NCBI RefSeq assembly: GCF_024273235.1
Contig: NZ_JANBVH010000046.1
Location: 1 to 33,147, forward strand
Origin: Sphingomonas faeni
GTDB lineage: Bacteria > Pseudomonadota > Alphaproteobacteria > Sphingomonadales > Sphingomonadaceae
Direction: 5' to 3'
Length of the DNA stretch: 33,147 nucleotides
The notes under the pieces: generated by a model
Database searches by the model: none
The model's input: the letters and a program-made list of their open reading frames with translations, nothing else
What the model was told of the DNA's origin: nothing
Program-made: the position numbers and the translations under genes
Shown: positions 14,430 to 21,603 of the stretch, piece by piece
How positions within the stretch are numbered: the first letter of the stretch is position 1
Layout of the letters: every line of letters begins with the position of its first letter

Positions 14430-17106
14430 CCTGCTCTCCCGTCACTTGCGCCCAGAACCGGCGCACGTCCTGCCGCGTCGATTCGAGCGTGGCAACCACC
14501 GCCGGCCAATCCGCGACCCCGATCGCGCGGGCGATCAGCTCTTGCGTCGCGTGGCCCGGCGGCGCGGCATCGGGCGCGACGAGGCGGAGCGTGACCAGCA
14601 ACCGGGTCAGCACGTCGTGCGCGGCGCGCAACGTCGACGGGACGAGGCCTTCGGTCGCCAGCCGATCGATCGCGGTGCCGAGATTGGGATCGAAGCCGGC
14701 GCGGTTGGCGAGCTGGACGACGTGCACCGCGAACTCCAGGTCGACGAGACCGCCGGGGAGGAGCTTGGCATCGAGCGGCCCCTTGGGTGGCTTGTGCGCC
14801 GCCATGTCCGCGCGCATCGACCGCGCATCGGCGACCACGTCGCGGGTCGGGCGGTCGCCTTCGAGCACACCGCGCACGATGTCGGTCACCGCGGCGCGCG
14901 CGTCCGGCGAACCGAACACCGGCCGCGCCCGGGTGAGCGCCATATGCTCCCACGTCCACGCATCCTCGCGCTGGTAGCGGGCGAAGCTGTCGAGCGTGAC
15001 GACCAGCGGCCCCTGCCCGCCCGACGGCCGCAACCGGGTGTCGATCTGGTAGAGCGGGCCCGCGGCCGTCGCGACCGACAGCGCCGCCGTCACGCGCTGC
15101 GCGAGGCGGTTGTAGTACAGGGTCGCGCCGAGCGGCTTCGGGCCATCCGACTCTGCCGCAAAATCGCCCGTAAACAGATAGATCAGGTCGAGATCGGACG
15201 CGTGCGTGAGCATCGCGCCGCCCATCCGCCCGAGCGCGAGGATGACGAGTTCGCTGCCCGGCACACTCCCATGCGCCTTGGCGAACTCGTCGATCGTCGC
15301 GCGCGCGAGCACGCCGATCGCCGCCTCCGCAACGCGCGCATAGCCGGCGGCGACGTGCAGCGGATCGGACGCGCCGGCGACGATCTGCGCCCCGAGCGCG
15401 AACCGCAGTTCGCCGACGACCCGGCGGACATGATCGAGCCGCGCCTGGTAATCGCCTCCGACCTCGCCCGCGCGCATCGCCGCCTCCAGCGCCGCGATAT
15501 CGCCGACCGGCTCAAATGCGGTCGCGTCGATCAGCCCGTCGAGTAGATCCGGGCGCCGTCCGAGATCGTCGGCAAGCGTCGGCGCATGGCTGAGGATCGC
15601 GGCGAGCAACGTCGCCAGTCCGGGCCGCGCCTCCAGCAGGCGAAAGATGTTGATCGCGCTCGGCAGGCGTTCGAGCAGTGCATCTAGCCGCAACAACGCC
15701 GCCTGCGGCACCGGCGCGGTCGCAAACGCGGTGACCAAAGTCGGCAGCACCGCCTCCAGCGCCTCGCGCGCGGCCGGACTGCGCAGCGCCGGATACGCCC
15801 CACTCCGCCACGCCTCGATCCGGCGGCGCGCTGGCTCGGGCTCGTCGAACCCGGCGGCGGCGAGATCGGCCTCCAGCGTCACCGCGTCATGCGAGAACGC
15901 TGGGCGCGCGGTGTCGTCGAGCGCGTCGTAGATCCGGCCGGTCGCCGCCACCCGCGGGGCGAGCAACGCCAGCAGCGCGCCGGAATCCTCCAGCCCGTGC
16001 AGCTTGGCCACGCGGTCGAGCGCTTCCCCGGTCGGCAGCGCGTGCGTCTGGCGGTCGTCGATCATCTGCACGCGGTGCTCGATCGTCCGCAGCAGCGTGT
16101 AGCCGTCGATCAGCGCCTGCGACTCGTCGGCGCCGATCCAGCCTGCCTCCGCCAGTCGCGCGAGCGCATCGCGGGTTGCCGGCGCGCGGACGCTGCGATC
16201 GCGCCCGCCGTGGATCAGCTGGTGGATCTGCGCGAAGAACTCCGCCTCGCGGATGCCGCCCCGCCCGCGCTTCAGGTCATAGCCGGGACCAAACGCCTGC
16301 CCCTGCGAATGGTGATCGCGGATCCGTGCGGAGATGCCGCGGATCTCGCCGATCGCGCCGAAATCGAGCGCGCGTCGCCACACGAACGGCCGGATCGCAT
16401 CGAGAAACCGCTGGCCGAGCGCGATATCACCCGCCGCCGCGCGGGCGCGGATGAACGCCGCGCGCTCCCACGGCAGCGCCTGCGCCTCGTAATAGCCGAT
16501 CGCCGCCTCCATCGGCAGGACGATCGGCGTGATCTCGGGCGAAGGTCGCAACCGCAGGTCGACGCGCAGGACATAGCCATCGCCGTCGCGCGCCTGGAGC
16601 AGTTCGACGACGCGCTTGCCGATCCGCACTGCCGCCTGCTCGGGCTCCTCGCGCGGTTTCAGCGGCAGGGTCGCCGGATCGAACAGTAGGATCGGATCGA
16701 TGTCCGACGAATAATTGAGTTCGCCACTCCCCTGCTTGCCGAGCGCGATCGCGGTAAAGCCGAGCGGCTCGGCACCGGGCGTCCGCTCCTCGATCGCCGC
16801 GCGGATCGCGGTGTCTAGCGCATGGTCGGCGAACCGCGTCAGGGCGCCGGTCACCGCGGTCAGGTCGAGCACGCCCGCGAGATCGCCGATCGCGACGTTC
16901 AACGCCATCGCCCGCCGTTCGAGCCTGAGCCGTTTTGCAACCGGCATGTCCGGGGTCGCACTGGATGCGTCCAGATCGAGCCGTCCTTGCGCGAGCGCCC
17001 GCGCAAGAACGGGCTCGCGGTCGAGGATCATGGCGAGAAAGGGGGACCAAAGACGTGCCCGGCCCAGCGCGTTGTTTATCGCATGTTCAGATTCGAGATC
17101 GTGCAT
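14422..17106 (-). CDS. glnE: Bifunctional glutamine synthetase adenylyltransferase/adenylyl-removing enzyme
   Basis: Protein of 894 residues that adds AMP to, and removes it from, a tyrosine of glutamine synthetase under control of PII. The two halves each carry a nucleotidyltransferase motif: GKQGSGELNYSSDIDPILLF with D135 and D137 (adenylyl-removing half), and LGRMGGAMLTHASDLDLIYL with D638 and D640 (adenylylating half). The central region is helical, and HSQGQAFGPGYDLKRGRGGI, shared by the family, is near 268-287. The length is a little below the 946 residues of E. coli, normal for alphaproteobacteria. ATG at 17106 is the first good start; a small divergent gene begins about 80 bases away. 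It is coupled to bcp downstream. Confidence 0.95.
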   Translation of the reverse strand: MHDLESEHAINNALGRARLWSPFLAMILDREPVLARALAQGRLDLDASSATPDMPVAKRLRLERRAMALNVAIGDLAGVLDLTAVTGALTRFADHALDTAIRAAIEERTPGAEPLGFTAIALGKQGSGELNYSSDIDPILLFDPATLPLKPREEPEQAAVRIGKRVVELLQARDGDGYVLRVDLRLRPSPEITPIVLPMEAAIGYYEAQALPWERAAFIRARAAAGDIALGQRFLDAIRPFVWRRALDFGAIGEIRGISARIRDHHSQGQAFGPGYDLKRGRGGIREAEFFAQIHQLIHGGRDRSVRAPATRDALARLAEAGWIGADESQALIDGYTLLRTIEHRVQMIDDRQTHALPTGEALDRVAKLHGLEDSGALLALLAPRVAATGRIYDALDDTARPAFSHDAVTLEADLAAAGFDEPEPARRRIEAWRSGAYPALRSPAAREALEAVLPTLVTAFATAPVPQAALLRLDALLERLPSAINIFRLLEARPGLATLLAAILSHAPTLADDLGRRPDLLDGLIDATAFEPVGDIAALEAAMRAGEVGGDYQARLDHVRRVVGELRFALGAQIVAGASDPLHVAAGYARVAEAAIGVLARATIDEFAKAHGSVPGSELVILALGRMGGAMLTHASDLDLIYLFTGDFAAESDGPKPLGATLYYNRLAQRVTAALSVATAAGPLYQIDTRLRPSGGQGPLVVTLDSFARYQREDAWTWEHMALTRARPVFGSPDARAAVTDIVRGVLEGDRPTRDVVADARSMRADMAAHKPPKGPLDAKLLPGGLVDLEFAVHVVQLANRAGFDPNLGTAIDRLATEGLVPSTLRAAHDVLTRLLVTLRLVAPDAAPPGHATQELIARAIGVADWPAVVATLESTRQDVRRFWAQVTGEQDG

Positions 17107-17182
17107 GCTTCGCTACTATAGAAAGTAACGATGTCTTGACATGGGGAAGCAACGAAACCCGCAATCGACCGTTCTTACGTGC

Positions 17183-17356
17183 ATGACCTACGCACTACAC
17201 ATGATCAGCGGTGACAAGAACGGGCGACAGACCGTCCGCGCCCCTCGTGTGACCGACGTTATAGGCTATGCACTACGCGGCGCATTCGATGAGCCGCGCG
17301 GCCTGCCGGACGATATGGTGCGGATGCTGCAGCAGATGGACCGCATTCGGCACTAA
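17183..17356 (+). CDS. Second NepR-family anti-sigma factor
   Basis: Small protein of 57 residues. Its C-terminal half, VIGYALRGAFDEPRGLPDD followed by MVRMLQQMD, lines up with the NepR encoded at 19443 (MGSALRSVYQKTVDEAIPDD followed by LLDLLGKLD): both have the two NepR helices around a (I/L)PDD turn. It would bind EcfG or an EcfG paralogue and be released by phosphorylated PhyR. ATG at 17183 gives a typical NepR length; ATG at 17141 would add 14 residues and one at 17201 would remove six. It is convergent with ecfG, whose stop is 39 bases away. Sphingopyxis is known to have two NepR and two EcfG proteins, so a second NepR is credible. I did not find a good EcfG promoter upstream. Confidence 0.72.
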   Translation: MTYALHMISGDKNGRQTVRAPRVTDVIGYALRGAFDEPRGLPDDMVRMLQQMDRIRH

Positions 17357-17395
17357 TCGCGTCGATGGGCGTCGCAAGCCAAACCGAGCCGAGGG

Positions 17396-18049
17396 TCAAC
17401 GACCCCGGCTGAGTTCCTCTACATCGCCCATGATCGAATCGAGCGCGGTCTTGCTCGTGTCGGTCTCGTGATCGCGACGCGACGGCAACGAGCCGTCGGT
17501 CAGGATCGTCTCCAGCGCGACACGGCCGCGTGCGACCCGGCTCTTGATCGTGCCGACCGCCACGTTGCAGATCTCTGCCGCCTCTTCATACGCGAACCCA
17601 CCCGCACCGACGAGGATCAGCGCCTCGCGCTGCGGTTGCGGCAGATGCATGAGCGCGCGCTGCATATCGCCCAGCTCGACGTGACGATCCTGGCTTGCCG
17701 GTGCTGCGAGGATGCGGTCGGCGACCAGATCGTCCCACTCGCCCTTGAAGCGCGCACGACGCATCTGCGACAGATACAGATTGCGCAGGATGATGAAGGT
17801 CCATGCGCGCATGTTGGTGCCGGCCTGGAAGCGCAGACGCGCGGCCCAGGCCTTCAACAGCGTCTCCTGCACCAGATCGTCCGCGAGATCGCGGCTGCCC
17901 GACAGCGAACGGCCAAACGCCCGGAGATGCGGGATCACCTGGGCAAGCTGAACCTTGAACTCGGCATCCGACAGCGAGACGTGTTCGACCGGTACGACGA
18001 CCTCGTCGATCTCATCATCGGTGTCTGCACGCGGCGCAGGCTGGGTCAT
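17396..18049 (-). CDS. ecfG: General stress response ECF sigma factor EcfG
   Basis: ECF sigma factor of 217 residues (ECF15 group). The sigma-2 domain is at about 34-105 with DLADDLVQETLLKAWA, and sigma-4 at about 125-185 with the helix-turn-helix VAVGTIKSRVARGR. An acidic N-terminal extension and a C-terminal tail are present. EcfG directs RNA polymerase to GGAAC-N16/17-CGTT promoters; four candidates lie in this window. It is held by NepR and freed when phosphorylated PhyR binds NepR. ATG at 18049 (MTQPAPRAD) is chosen; an upstream ATG at 18097 would add 16 residues. It lies downstream of phyR and a 45-residue membrane protein on the same strand, and convergent with a second NepR gene. Confidence 0.93.
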   Translation of the reverse strand: MTQPAPRADTDDEIDEVVVPVEHVSLSDAEFKVQLAQVIPHLRAFGRSLSGSRDLADDLVQETLLKAWAARLRFQAGTNMRAWTFIILRNLYLSQMRRARFKGEWDDLVADRILAAPASQDRHVELGDMQRALMHLPQPQREALILVGAGGFAYEEAAEICNVAVGTIKSRVARGRVALETILTDGSLPSRRDHETDTSKTALDSIMGDVEELSRGR

Positions 18050-18142
18050 GGTAATCCAATCAATCCCGATAAAACTGCCGAGCTGAGCGACAGACATAGA
18101 CGCGGGTTACCAGCATTGCCAGTGACCTACGCAGAATTCAGA

Positions 18143-18280
18143 TTAGCGGAGGACGAGAAATCCGAAGATCACGATGACCAATACCAGCGAGATCGCCAGT
18201 ATATATCGGGTCATGTGAGGGGTGGATCCCGCTCTCGCGTCATCGGTCTCGATATGGATCGGTTCGTTTGGATCAGCCAT
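18143..18280 (-). CDS. 45-residue single-pass membrane protein in the stress locus
   Basis: The reading frame begins MADPNEPIHIETDDARAG and ends in a hydrophobic segment, RYILAISLVLVIVIFGFLVL, at about 25-44, followed by R and TAA. The charged N-terminal half and one terminal membrane helix suggest an N-in small inner-membrane protein. A ribosome site AGGGG lies six bases before the ATG, and codon use fits the neighbours. I recall similar short proteins (IHIETDEARAGSTPH type) in other sphingomonads, which would support it as a real gene. It sits between phyR and ecfG on the same strand, so it may be part of the stress regulon. Its function is unknown. Confidence 0.78.
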   Translation of the reverse strand: MADPNEPIHIETDDARAGSTPHMTRYILAISLVLVIVIFGFLVLR

Positions 18281-18307
18281 GTCCCCTAAACCATCGAGAA
18301 CCGTTTT

Positions 18308-18338
18308 GGGTCCGTAACCGTCTGGCGAAAACGGACCC
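18308..18338 (-). terminator. Hairpin after phyR (possible attenuator)
   Basis: A perfect 8-bp stem (GGGTCCGT at 18308-18315 with ACGGACCC at 18331-18338) and 15-base loop lie just after the phyR stop and before the small membrane-protein gene. There is no clear U-run, so it could be a weak terminator, a processing site or chance. Confidence 0.35.
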
Positions 18339-18353
18339 GATATATGGCGACGA

Positions 18354-19157
18354 TCAGGCGGTCGGAACGGTTGCCTGGTCGAAGAACAACGCCTGGCTGA
18401 TGGCGGCCTTGACGGTCGAACGCTGGAACGGCTTGGTGATCAGGAACGTCGGCTCGGGACGTTCGCCAGTCAGCAGGCGCTCGGGGAACGCGGTGATGAA
18501 GATCACCGGGACCTCGAACTCGGCCAGGATGTCCTTGACCGCGTCGATGCCTGAGCTGTCGTCGGCGAGTTGGATGTCGGCGAGCACGAGGCCCGGCCGC
18601 GTTTCCATCGCCAGCGCGACCGCCTCGTCGCGGGTGACCGCAACGCCGGTAACGTCGTGGCCGAGATCGCGAACGATCGTCTCGATATCCATCGCGATGA
18701 TCGGCTCGTCCTCGATGATCAGGACCTTCGCGCGGGTCTGGTTCTCGATTTCCGACAATGCATCGGCGACGAGGTCGTCGACTTCACTCGCATCGACTTC
18801 GATCAGGTATGCCGCGTCCTCGGGCGTGAAGCCTTCCATCGCGGTCAGCAACAGAGCCTGACGCGACAGCGGCGTCATCCGTGCGAGACGCGCGCGGGCG
18901 ACGGCTTCATGACCCTCCGCCTCACTGAAACTCTCGTCACCGACCTCATCGAAATTCGCCGAGTTCCAGATCGCCTGGAACATCCGGTACAGGCCGAGAC
19001 GCGGATCGACGTCGCGCGGAAATTCTTCCGGTGCGGCGACGATCGCCTCCAAGGTAGCGCGCACATATTTGTCGCCATGCATCTGGCTGCCGGTCAGGGC
19101 CCGGCCATAGCGCCGCAGAAAGGGAAGGTGCGGTGCGAGTTGCTGTCCTAAAGACAT
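18354..19157 (-). CDS. phyR: General stress response anti-anti-sigma regulator PhyR
   Basis: Response regulator of 267 residues with the PhyR architecture. An N-terminal sigma-like domain (about 1-138, mimicking EcfG regions 2 and 4) is joined to a C-terminal receiver domain (about 143-258). In the receiver, IIEDEP carries the acidic pocket, D194 in VLADIQLAD is the phospho-acceptor, ITAF has the conserved T, and ITKPFQ has the conserved K. D194 is the same number as in characterised Sphingomonas PhyR. Phosphorylation opens the protein so that the sigma-like part captures NepR and releases EcfG. ATG at 19157 has AGGGAG upstream. It is divergent from nepR and the sensor kinase gene, with a 285-base shared control region holding two candidate EcfG promoters. 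Confidence 0.97.
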   Translation of the reverse strand: MSLGQQLAPHLPFLRRYGRALTGSQMHGDKYVRATLEAIVAAPEEFPRDVDPRLGLYRMFQAIWNSANFDEVGDESFSEAEGHEAVARARLARMTPLSRQALLLTAMEGFTPEDAAYLIEVDASEVDDLVADALSEIENQTRAKVLIIEDEPIIAMDIETIVRDLGHDVTGVAVTRDEAVALAMETRPGLVLADIQLADDSSGIDAVKDILAEFEVPVIFITAFPERLLTGERPEPTFLITKPFQRSTVKAAISQALFFDQATVPTA

Positions 19158-19233
19158 GGGTAACGAATACTCCCTGATCTTGTGCGGCCCCTCATGTGTC
19201 GGGCGGCTCGCGTCATTGCAATGGCATCGGTCG

Positions 19234-19258
19234 AAAATGCTACCGGTCCGTCCGTTCC
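19234..19258 (-). promoter_or_regulatory. Possible EcfG promoter of phyR
   Basis: On the minus strand GGAAC (19258-19254) is followed after 16 bases by TTTT (19237-19234). The -35 is perfect, but the -10 matches CGTT only in its T residues. It lies 77 bases before the phyR start, which would allow autoregulation through EcfG. Confidence 0.4.
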
Positions 19259-19322
19259 GGGTGCATCATTGCCCGGCGAGCGAACGGAATGACACGGGAA
19301 TGCGGATTTTTCGGTCGAACGT

Positions 19323-19347
19323 GGAACTATCGAGATGCTATTTGGTT
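19323..19347 (+). promoter_or_regulatory. Probable EcfG promoter of nepR-kinase operon
   Basis: GGAAC at 19323-19327, 16 bases, then GGTT at 19344-19347 (GTT core at 19345-19347). This fits the EcfG consensus GGAAC-N16-CGTT with one mismatch. It faces nepR, with a predicted leader of about 90 bases, and would give negative feedback through NepR. Confidence 0.6.
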
Positions 19348-19442
19348 TCACGAGCATCTTTTCGCGAGTGTGCAGCCTGATGCCCGAGGGTCCAGCCATA
19401 CTCATCGTCATCTGATTGGTTTGCGTCGTGCAGGGGGAAGTT

Positions 19443-19607
19443 TTGAGTTTGGGCCACGACACGGAGAAGACAGTGCCTGCAACGAAGCCCCCGAAGATCC
19501 AGAACAAGGATCAGCAAATGGGCTCGGCGCTGCGCTCGGTTTATCAGAAGACCGTCGACGAAGCGATTCCCGACGATTTGCTCGACCTCCTCGGCAAGCT
19601 AGACTGA
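19443..19607 (+). CDS. nepR: Anti-sigma factor NepR
   Basis: Small anti-sigma protein of 54 residues whose conserved part is MGSALRSVYQKTVDEAIPDD then LLDLLGKLD at the C-terminus: two helices that wrap EcfG or phosphorylated PhyR. The start is uncertain. TTG at 19443 (giving MSLGHDTEK) has GGGGGAAG at 19433-19440 as ribosome site; GTG at 19473 has GGAG at 19463 and would give 44 residues; GTG at 19428 would lack a good site. The first fits the N-terminus I recall for Sphingomonas NepR. It is divergent from phyR and 11 bases upstream of the sensor kinase gene, which suggests one operon. A rare start codon is in keeping with an anti-sigma factor kept at low level. Confidence 0.9.
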   Translation: MSLGHDTEKTVPATKPPKIQNKDQQMGSALRSVYQKTVDEAIPDDLLDLLGKLD

Positions 19608-19618
19608 CGGCGGGCCGC

Positions 19619-21232
19619 ATGGCCTCGCCACCCGACAAGACCCCGACACTACAGGCAGACACCGTGGCCGAACGCCGTTTCATCTCGGCGATGGGTCGCC
19701 TGCCGACCGGTGCCAAGCTTTTCCTGATCATCAGCGCCGCGCTCCTGCCGCTGGCGCTGATCGCGGTCTTCGCGACCTTGCAGACCACCCGCCTCGCCGA
19801 TGCCGAGGCGCGCGCACGCCTGCGGGTCACCGCGAACGAGAGCGCGCGCGCGATCGCGATCGAACTCGTCGGCGACATGACGGCCTTGCGGGTCGCGGTG
19901 AACGCGCTCGGTACCGATCCCGCCGACGCACCCAGCTGCGCCCGTGCGCAGGGCGTGTTCGCGCAGCAATCCTCGGCCGGCACGCGCTTCATCATCACCG
20001 ATCGCAAGGGCAACGTCCTGTGCGGTGTCCCGCTGCCCAATCCGGTCACGCTCCGACAGGACGACATGCCGATCGCCGCCGCGATCGTTCCCGACAATGG
20101 CCTGCTGCTCGCGATTTCCGGCCCCGGCGGCGATACGTCCGCCCGCGCCTATTTCCCGCGCCCCTTCCTCGAGAAGATCGGGCAGCCATCGACCCGTGCA
20201 TCGGCCTTCAGCAGCGCGATCGTCCTCGACGAGGATTCGCTGCATCTGGAGACGATCCCGAACGAACGCCCGCTCGATCGCATGGAGACGATGCGGACCG
20301 AGCTCGGCGTCGCGGGCCTTGCCCTGCGCACCAGCATCCGCAGCGCGCCCGTCACGTCCTCGCTGATCGTCGCGATGCTGCTGCCGCTGCTGATGTGGAT
20401 CGCCGCGGCGAGCATCGCGTGGTTCGTCGTCGACCGCCTGCTGATCCGCCCACTGCGTCGCCTGCGCGGTGCGGTCGCCGCCTTCACGCCCGGCGAGGAA
20501 CTCGACTTCGGCACCGTCCATACCCTGCCCGCGCAGGAGATCCGCGAGCTTGGCGAGACGTTCCAGGCGATCAGCCGTACCGTCGCGCTGCACGAGGCCG
20601 GGCTCGCCGAAGGGTTGGTCCGCCAGACCAAGCTGACGCGAGAAGTTCACCACCGGGTGAAGAACAACCTCCAGGTCATCTCCAGCCTGATCAACTTCCA
20701 CGCTCGCAGCGCGCCGAGCGCCGATGCGACCGCGGCCTATTCCTCGATCCAGCGCCGCGTCGATGCACTCGCCGTCGTCCACCGCAATCACTTCGCCGAA
20801 CTCGAGGAAAATCGCGGACTGAACCTGCGGACGATGATCGGCGAACTCTCCGCCAACATCCGCGCGACCGCCTCCGATCGGTCGCACGGGCTGGGCATCA
20901 CGCTCGATGTCGATCCGTATCTGGTCAACCAGGACGTCGCGGTCGCCATCGCCTTCCTCGTGACCGAGACGATCGAGCTGGCGATGACGTGCGATCCCGC
21001 CGCGCAGATCCGGATCGTCGTGAAGCCCGCCGACAAGCTCGCCGACAAACCCGATCGCGCGCTGCTGCGGGTCGTGTCGCGGGCCCTGGTCGAGAGCGAT
21101 GCGTTGCGCGAGGCCGCTTCGCGCTACGGACGCGTGATGGAGGGCCTGTCGCGCCAGTTGCGCTCGCCGCTCCATCACGATCCGCTGGTCGGGGCCTACG
21201 AGATCGCCGTCGCCATCACCGGCCGCGACTGA
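19619..21232 (+). CDS. Membrane sensor histidine kinase of the HisKA_2/HWE type (PhyK/PhyP-like stress kinase)
   Basis: Protein of 537 residues. Membrane segment 1 is at about 33-56. A periplasmic sensor domain to about 243 has a short Cys-containing strand (ITDRKGNVLCG). Membrane segment 2 is at about 244-270, and a HAMP-like linker covers about 270-330. The phosphotransfer domain has REVHHRVKNNLQVISSLI, with H345 in HRVKN as expected phosphoacceptor. The C-terminal ATPase region (about 405-530) is poorly conserved; I do not see clear N, G1 or G2 boxes. This resembles sphingomonad PhyP-type proteins that sit beside phyR and may act chiefly as phosphatases of PhyR. ATG at 19619 follows the nepR stop by 11 bases. 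The signal sensed is unknown. Confidence 0.88.
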   Translation: MASPPDKTPTLQADTVAERRFISAMGRLPTGAKLFLIISAALLPLALIAVFATLQTTRLADAEARARLRVTANESARAIAIELVGDMTALRVAVNALGTDPADAPSCARAQGVFAQQSSAGTRFIITDRKGNVLCGVPLPNPVTLRQDDMPIAAAIVPDNGLLLAISGPGGDTSARAYFPRPFLEKIGQPSTRASAFSSAIVLDEDSLHLETIPNERPLDRMETMRTELGVAGLALRTSIRSAPVTSSLIVAMLLPLLMWIAAASIAWFVVDRLLIRPLRRLRGAVAAFTPGEELDFGTVHTLPAQEIRELGETFQAISRTVALHEAGLAEGLVRQTKLTREVHHRVKNNLQVISSLINFHARSAPSADATAAYSSIQRRVDALAVVHRNHFAELEENRGLNLRTMIGELSANIRATASDRSHGLGITLDVDPYLVNQDVAVAIAFLVTETIELAMTCDPAAQIRIVVKPADKLADKPDRALLRVVSRALVESDALREAASRYGRVMEGLSRQLRSPLHHDPLVGAYEIAVAITGRD

Positions 21233-21243
21233 CTCGGGAAGTC

Positions 21244-21264
21244 TTGCGGCGTTTCCTGCCGCAA
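21244..21264 (+). terminator. Short hairpin after the sensor kinase gene
   Basis: A perfect 7-bp stem TTGCGGC/GCCGCAA with a 7-base loop lies 11 bases after the stop codon. No U-run follows, so it is at best a weak or Rho-assisted terminator. Confidence 0.35.
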
Positions 21265-21319
21265 CGTTAACCAATTCAAATTAAACTCGGATTTTTAATC
21301 GCGATTCTCGAAAAACGCG

Positions 21320-21344
21320 GGAACCGACGTCGGCCGTCGCCGTT
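21320..21344 (+). promoter_or_regulatory. Perfect EcfG promoter for a small RNA
   Basis: GGAAC at 21320-21324, exactly 16 bases, CGTT at 21341-21344: a full match to the EcfG consensus GGAAC-N16-CGTT. It does not lead into a credible coding start nearby. It leads into a two-hairpin structure ending in a terminator. Transcription should begin near 21351. Confidence 0.8.
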
Positions 21345-21350
21345 CTACAC

Positions 21351-21447
21351 TTCGGATAGCGAATTTATGCCCCCCCGCTCTCGCTATCCAGAACACAGGC
21401 CCGGTAGCATCACCCTTCCCCCCCCTGGTGATGCTTCCGGGCCTTTA
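21351..21447 (+). ncRNA. Candidate stress-induced small RNA with C-rich loops (GsrN-like)
   Basis: The predicted transcript is about 95 nt. Hairpin 1 has a 9-bp perfect stem (21354-21362 with 21381-21389) and an 18-base loop carrying seven consecutive C at 21370-21376. After an 8-base linker comes a 17-bp stem with one mismatch (21398-21414 with 21427-21443) and a 12-base loop with eight C at 21418-21425, followed by TTT. The architecture (EcfG promoter, 5' C-rich loop, terminator, GSR locus) is that of the Caulobacter sRNA GsrN, which acts by pairing of its C-rich loop with G-rich mRNA leaders. Homology by sequence is not shown; the resemblance is structural and positional. I see no supported protein-coding frame here. 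Confidence 0.7.
21398..21447 (+). terminator. Strong hairpin terminator of the small RNA
   Basis: GGCCCGGTAGCATCACC pairs with GGTGATGCTTCCGGGCC (16 of 17 pairs), closing a C-rich loop and followed by TTTATCG. The U-run is short but the stem is very stable. Confidence 0.75.
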
Positions 21448-21537
21448 TCGTTCGGACGAGCGCCAGCGCCTTTTAGACTAGCGGCAGCCCCCTCCCCCTT
21501 AAGCGTCACAAATCGCACGCCTTCTGGTTTCGGCATC

Positions 21538-21562
21538 GGAACGAATGCGGCGCCCGAACATT
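21538..21562 (+). promoter_or_regulatory. Possible EcfG promoter of the entericidin-like gene
   Basis: GGAAC at 21538-21542, 16 bases, CATT at 21559-21562: three of four bases of the -10 motif match. It is 42 bases before the ATG of the lipoprotein gene, a good distance. Confidence 0.45.
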
Positions 21563-21603
21563 TCACCTCCGGTGGCATTCAAGCCCTTCTTGGAGGAAGT
21601 ATC

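Noticed and set aside
17144..17171. EcfG promoter upstream of the second NepR gene (GGAAG...CGTT)
   Set aside because: The -35 has a mismatch and the spacing is about 20 bases, outside the 16-17 used by EcfG.
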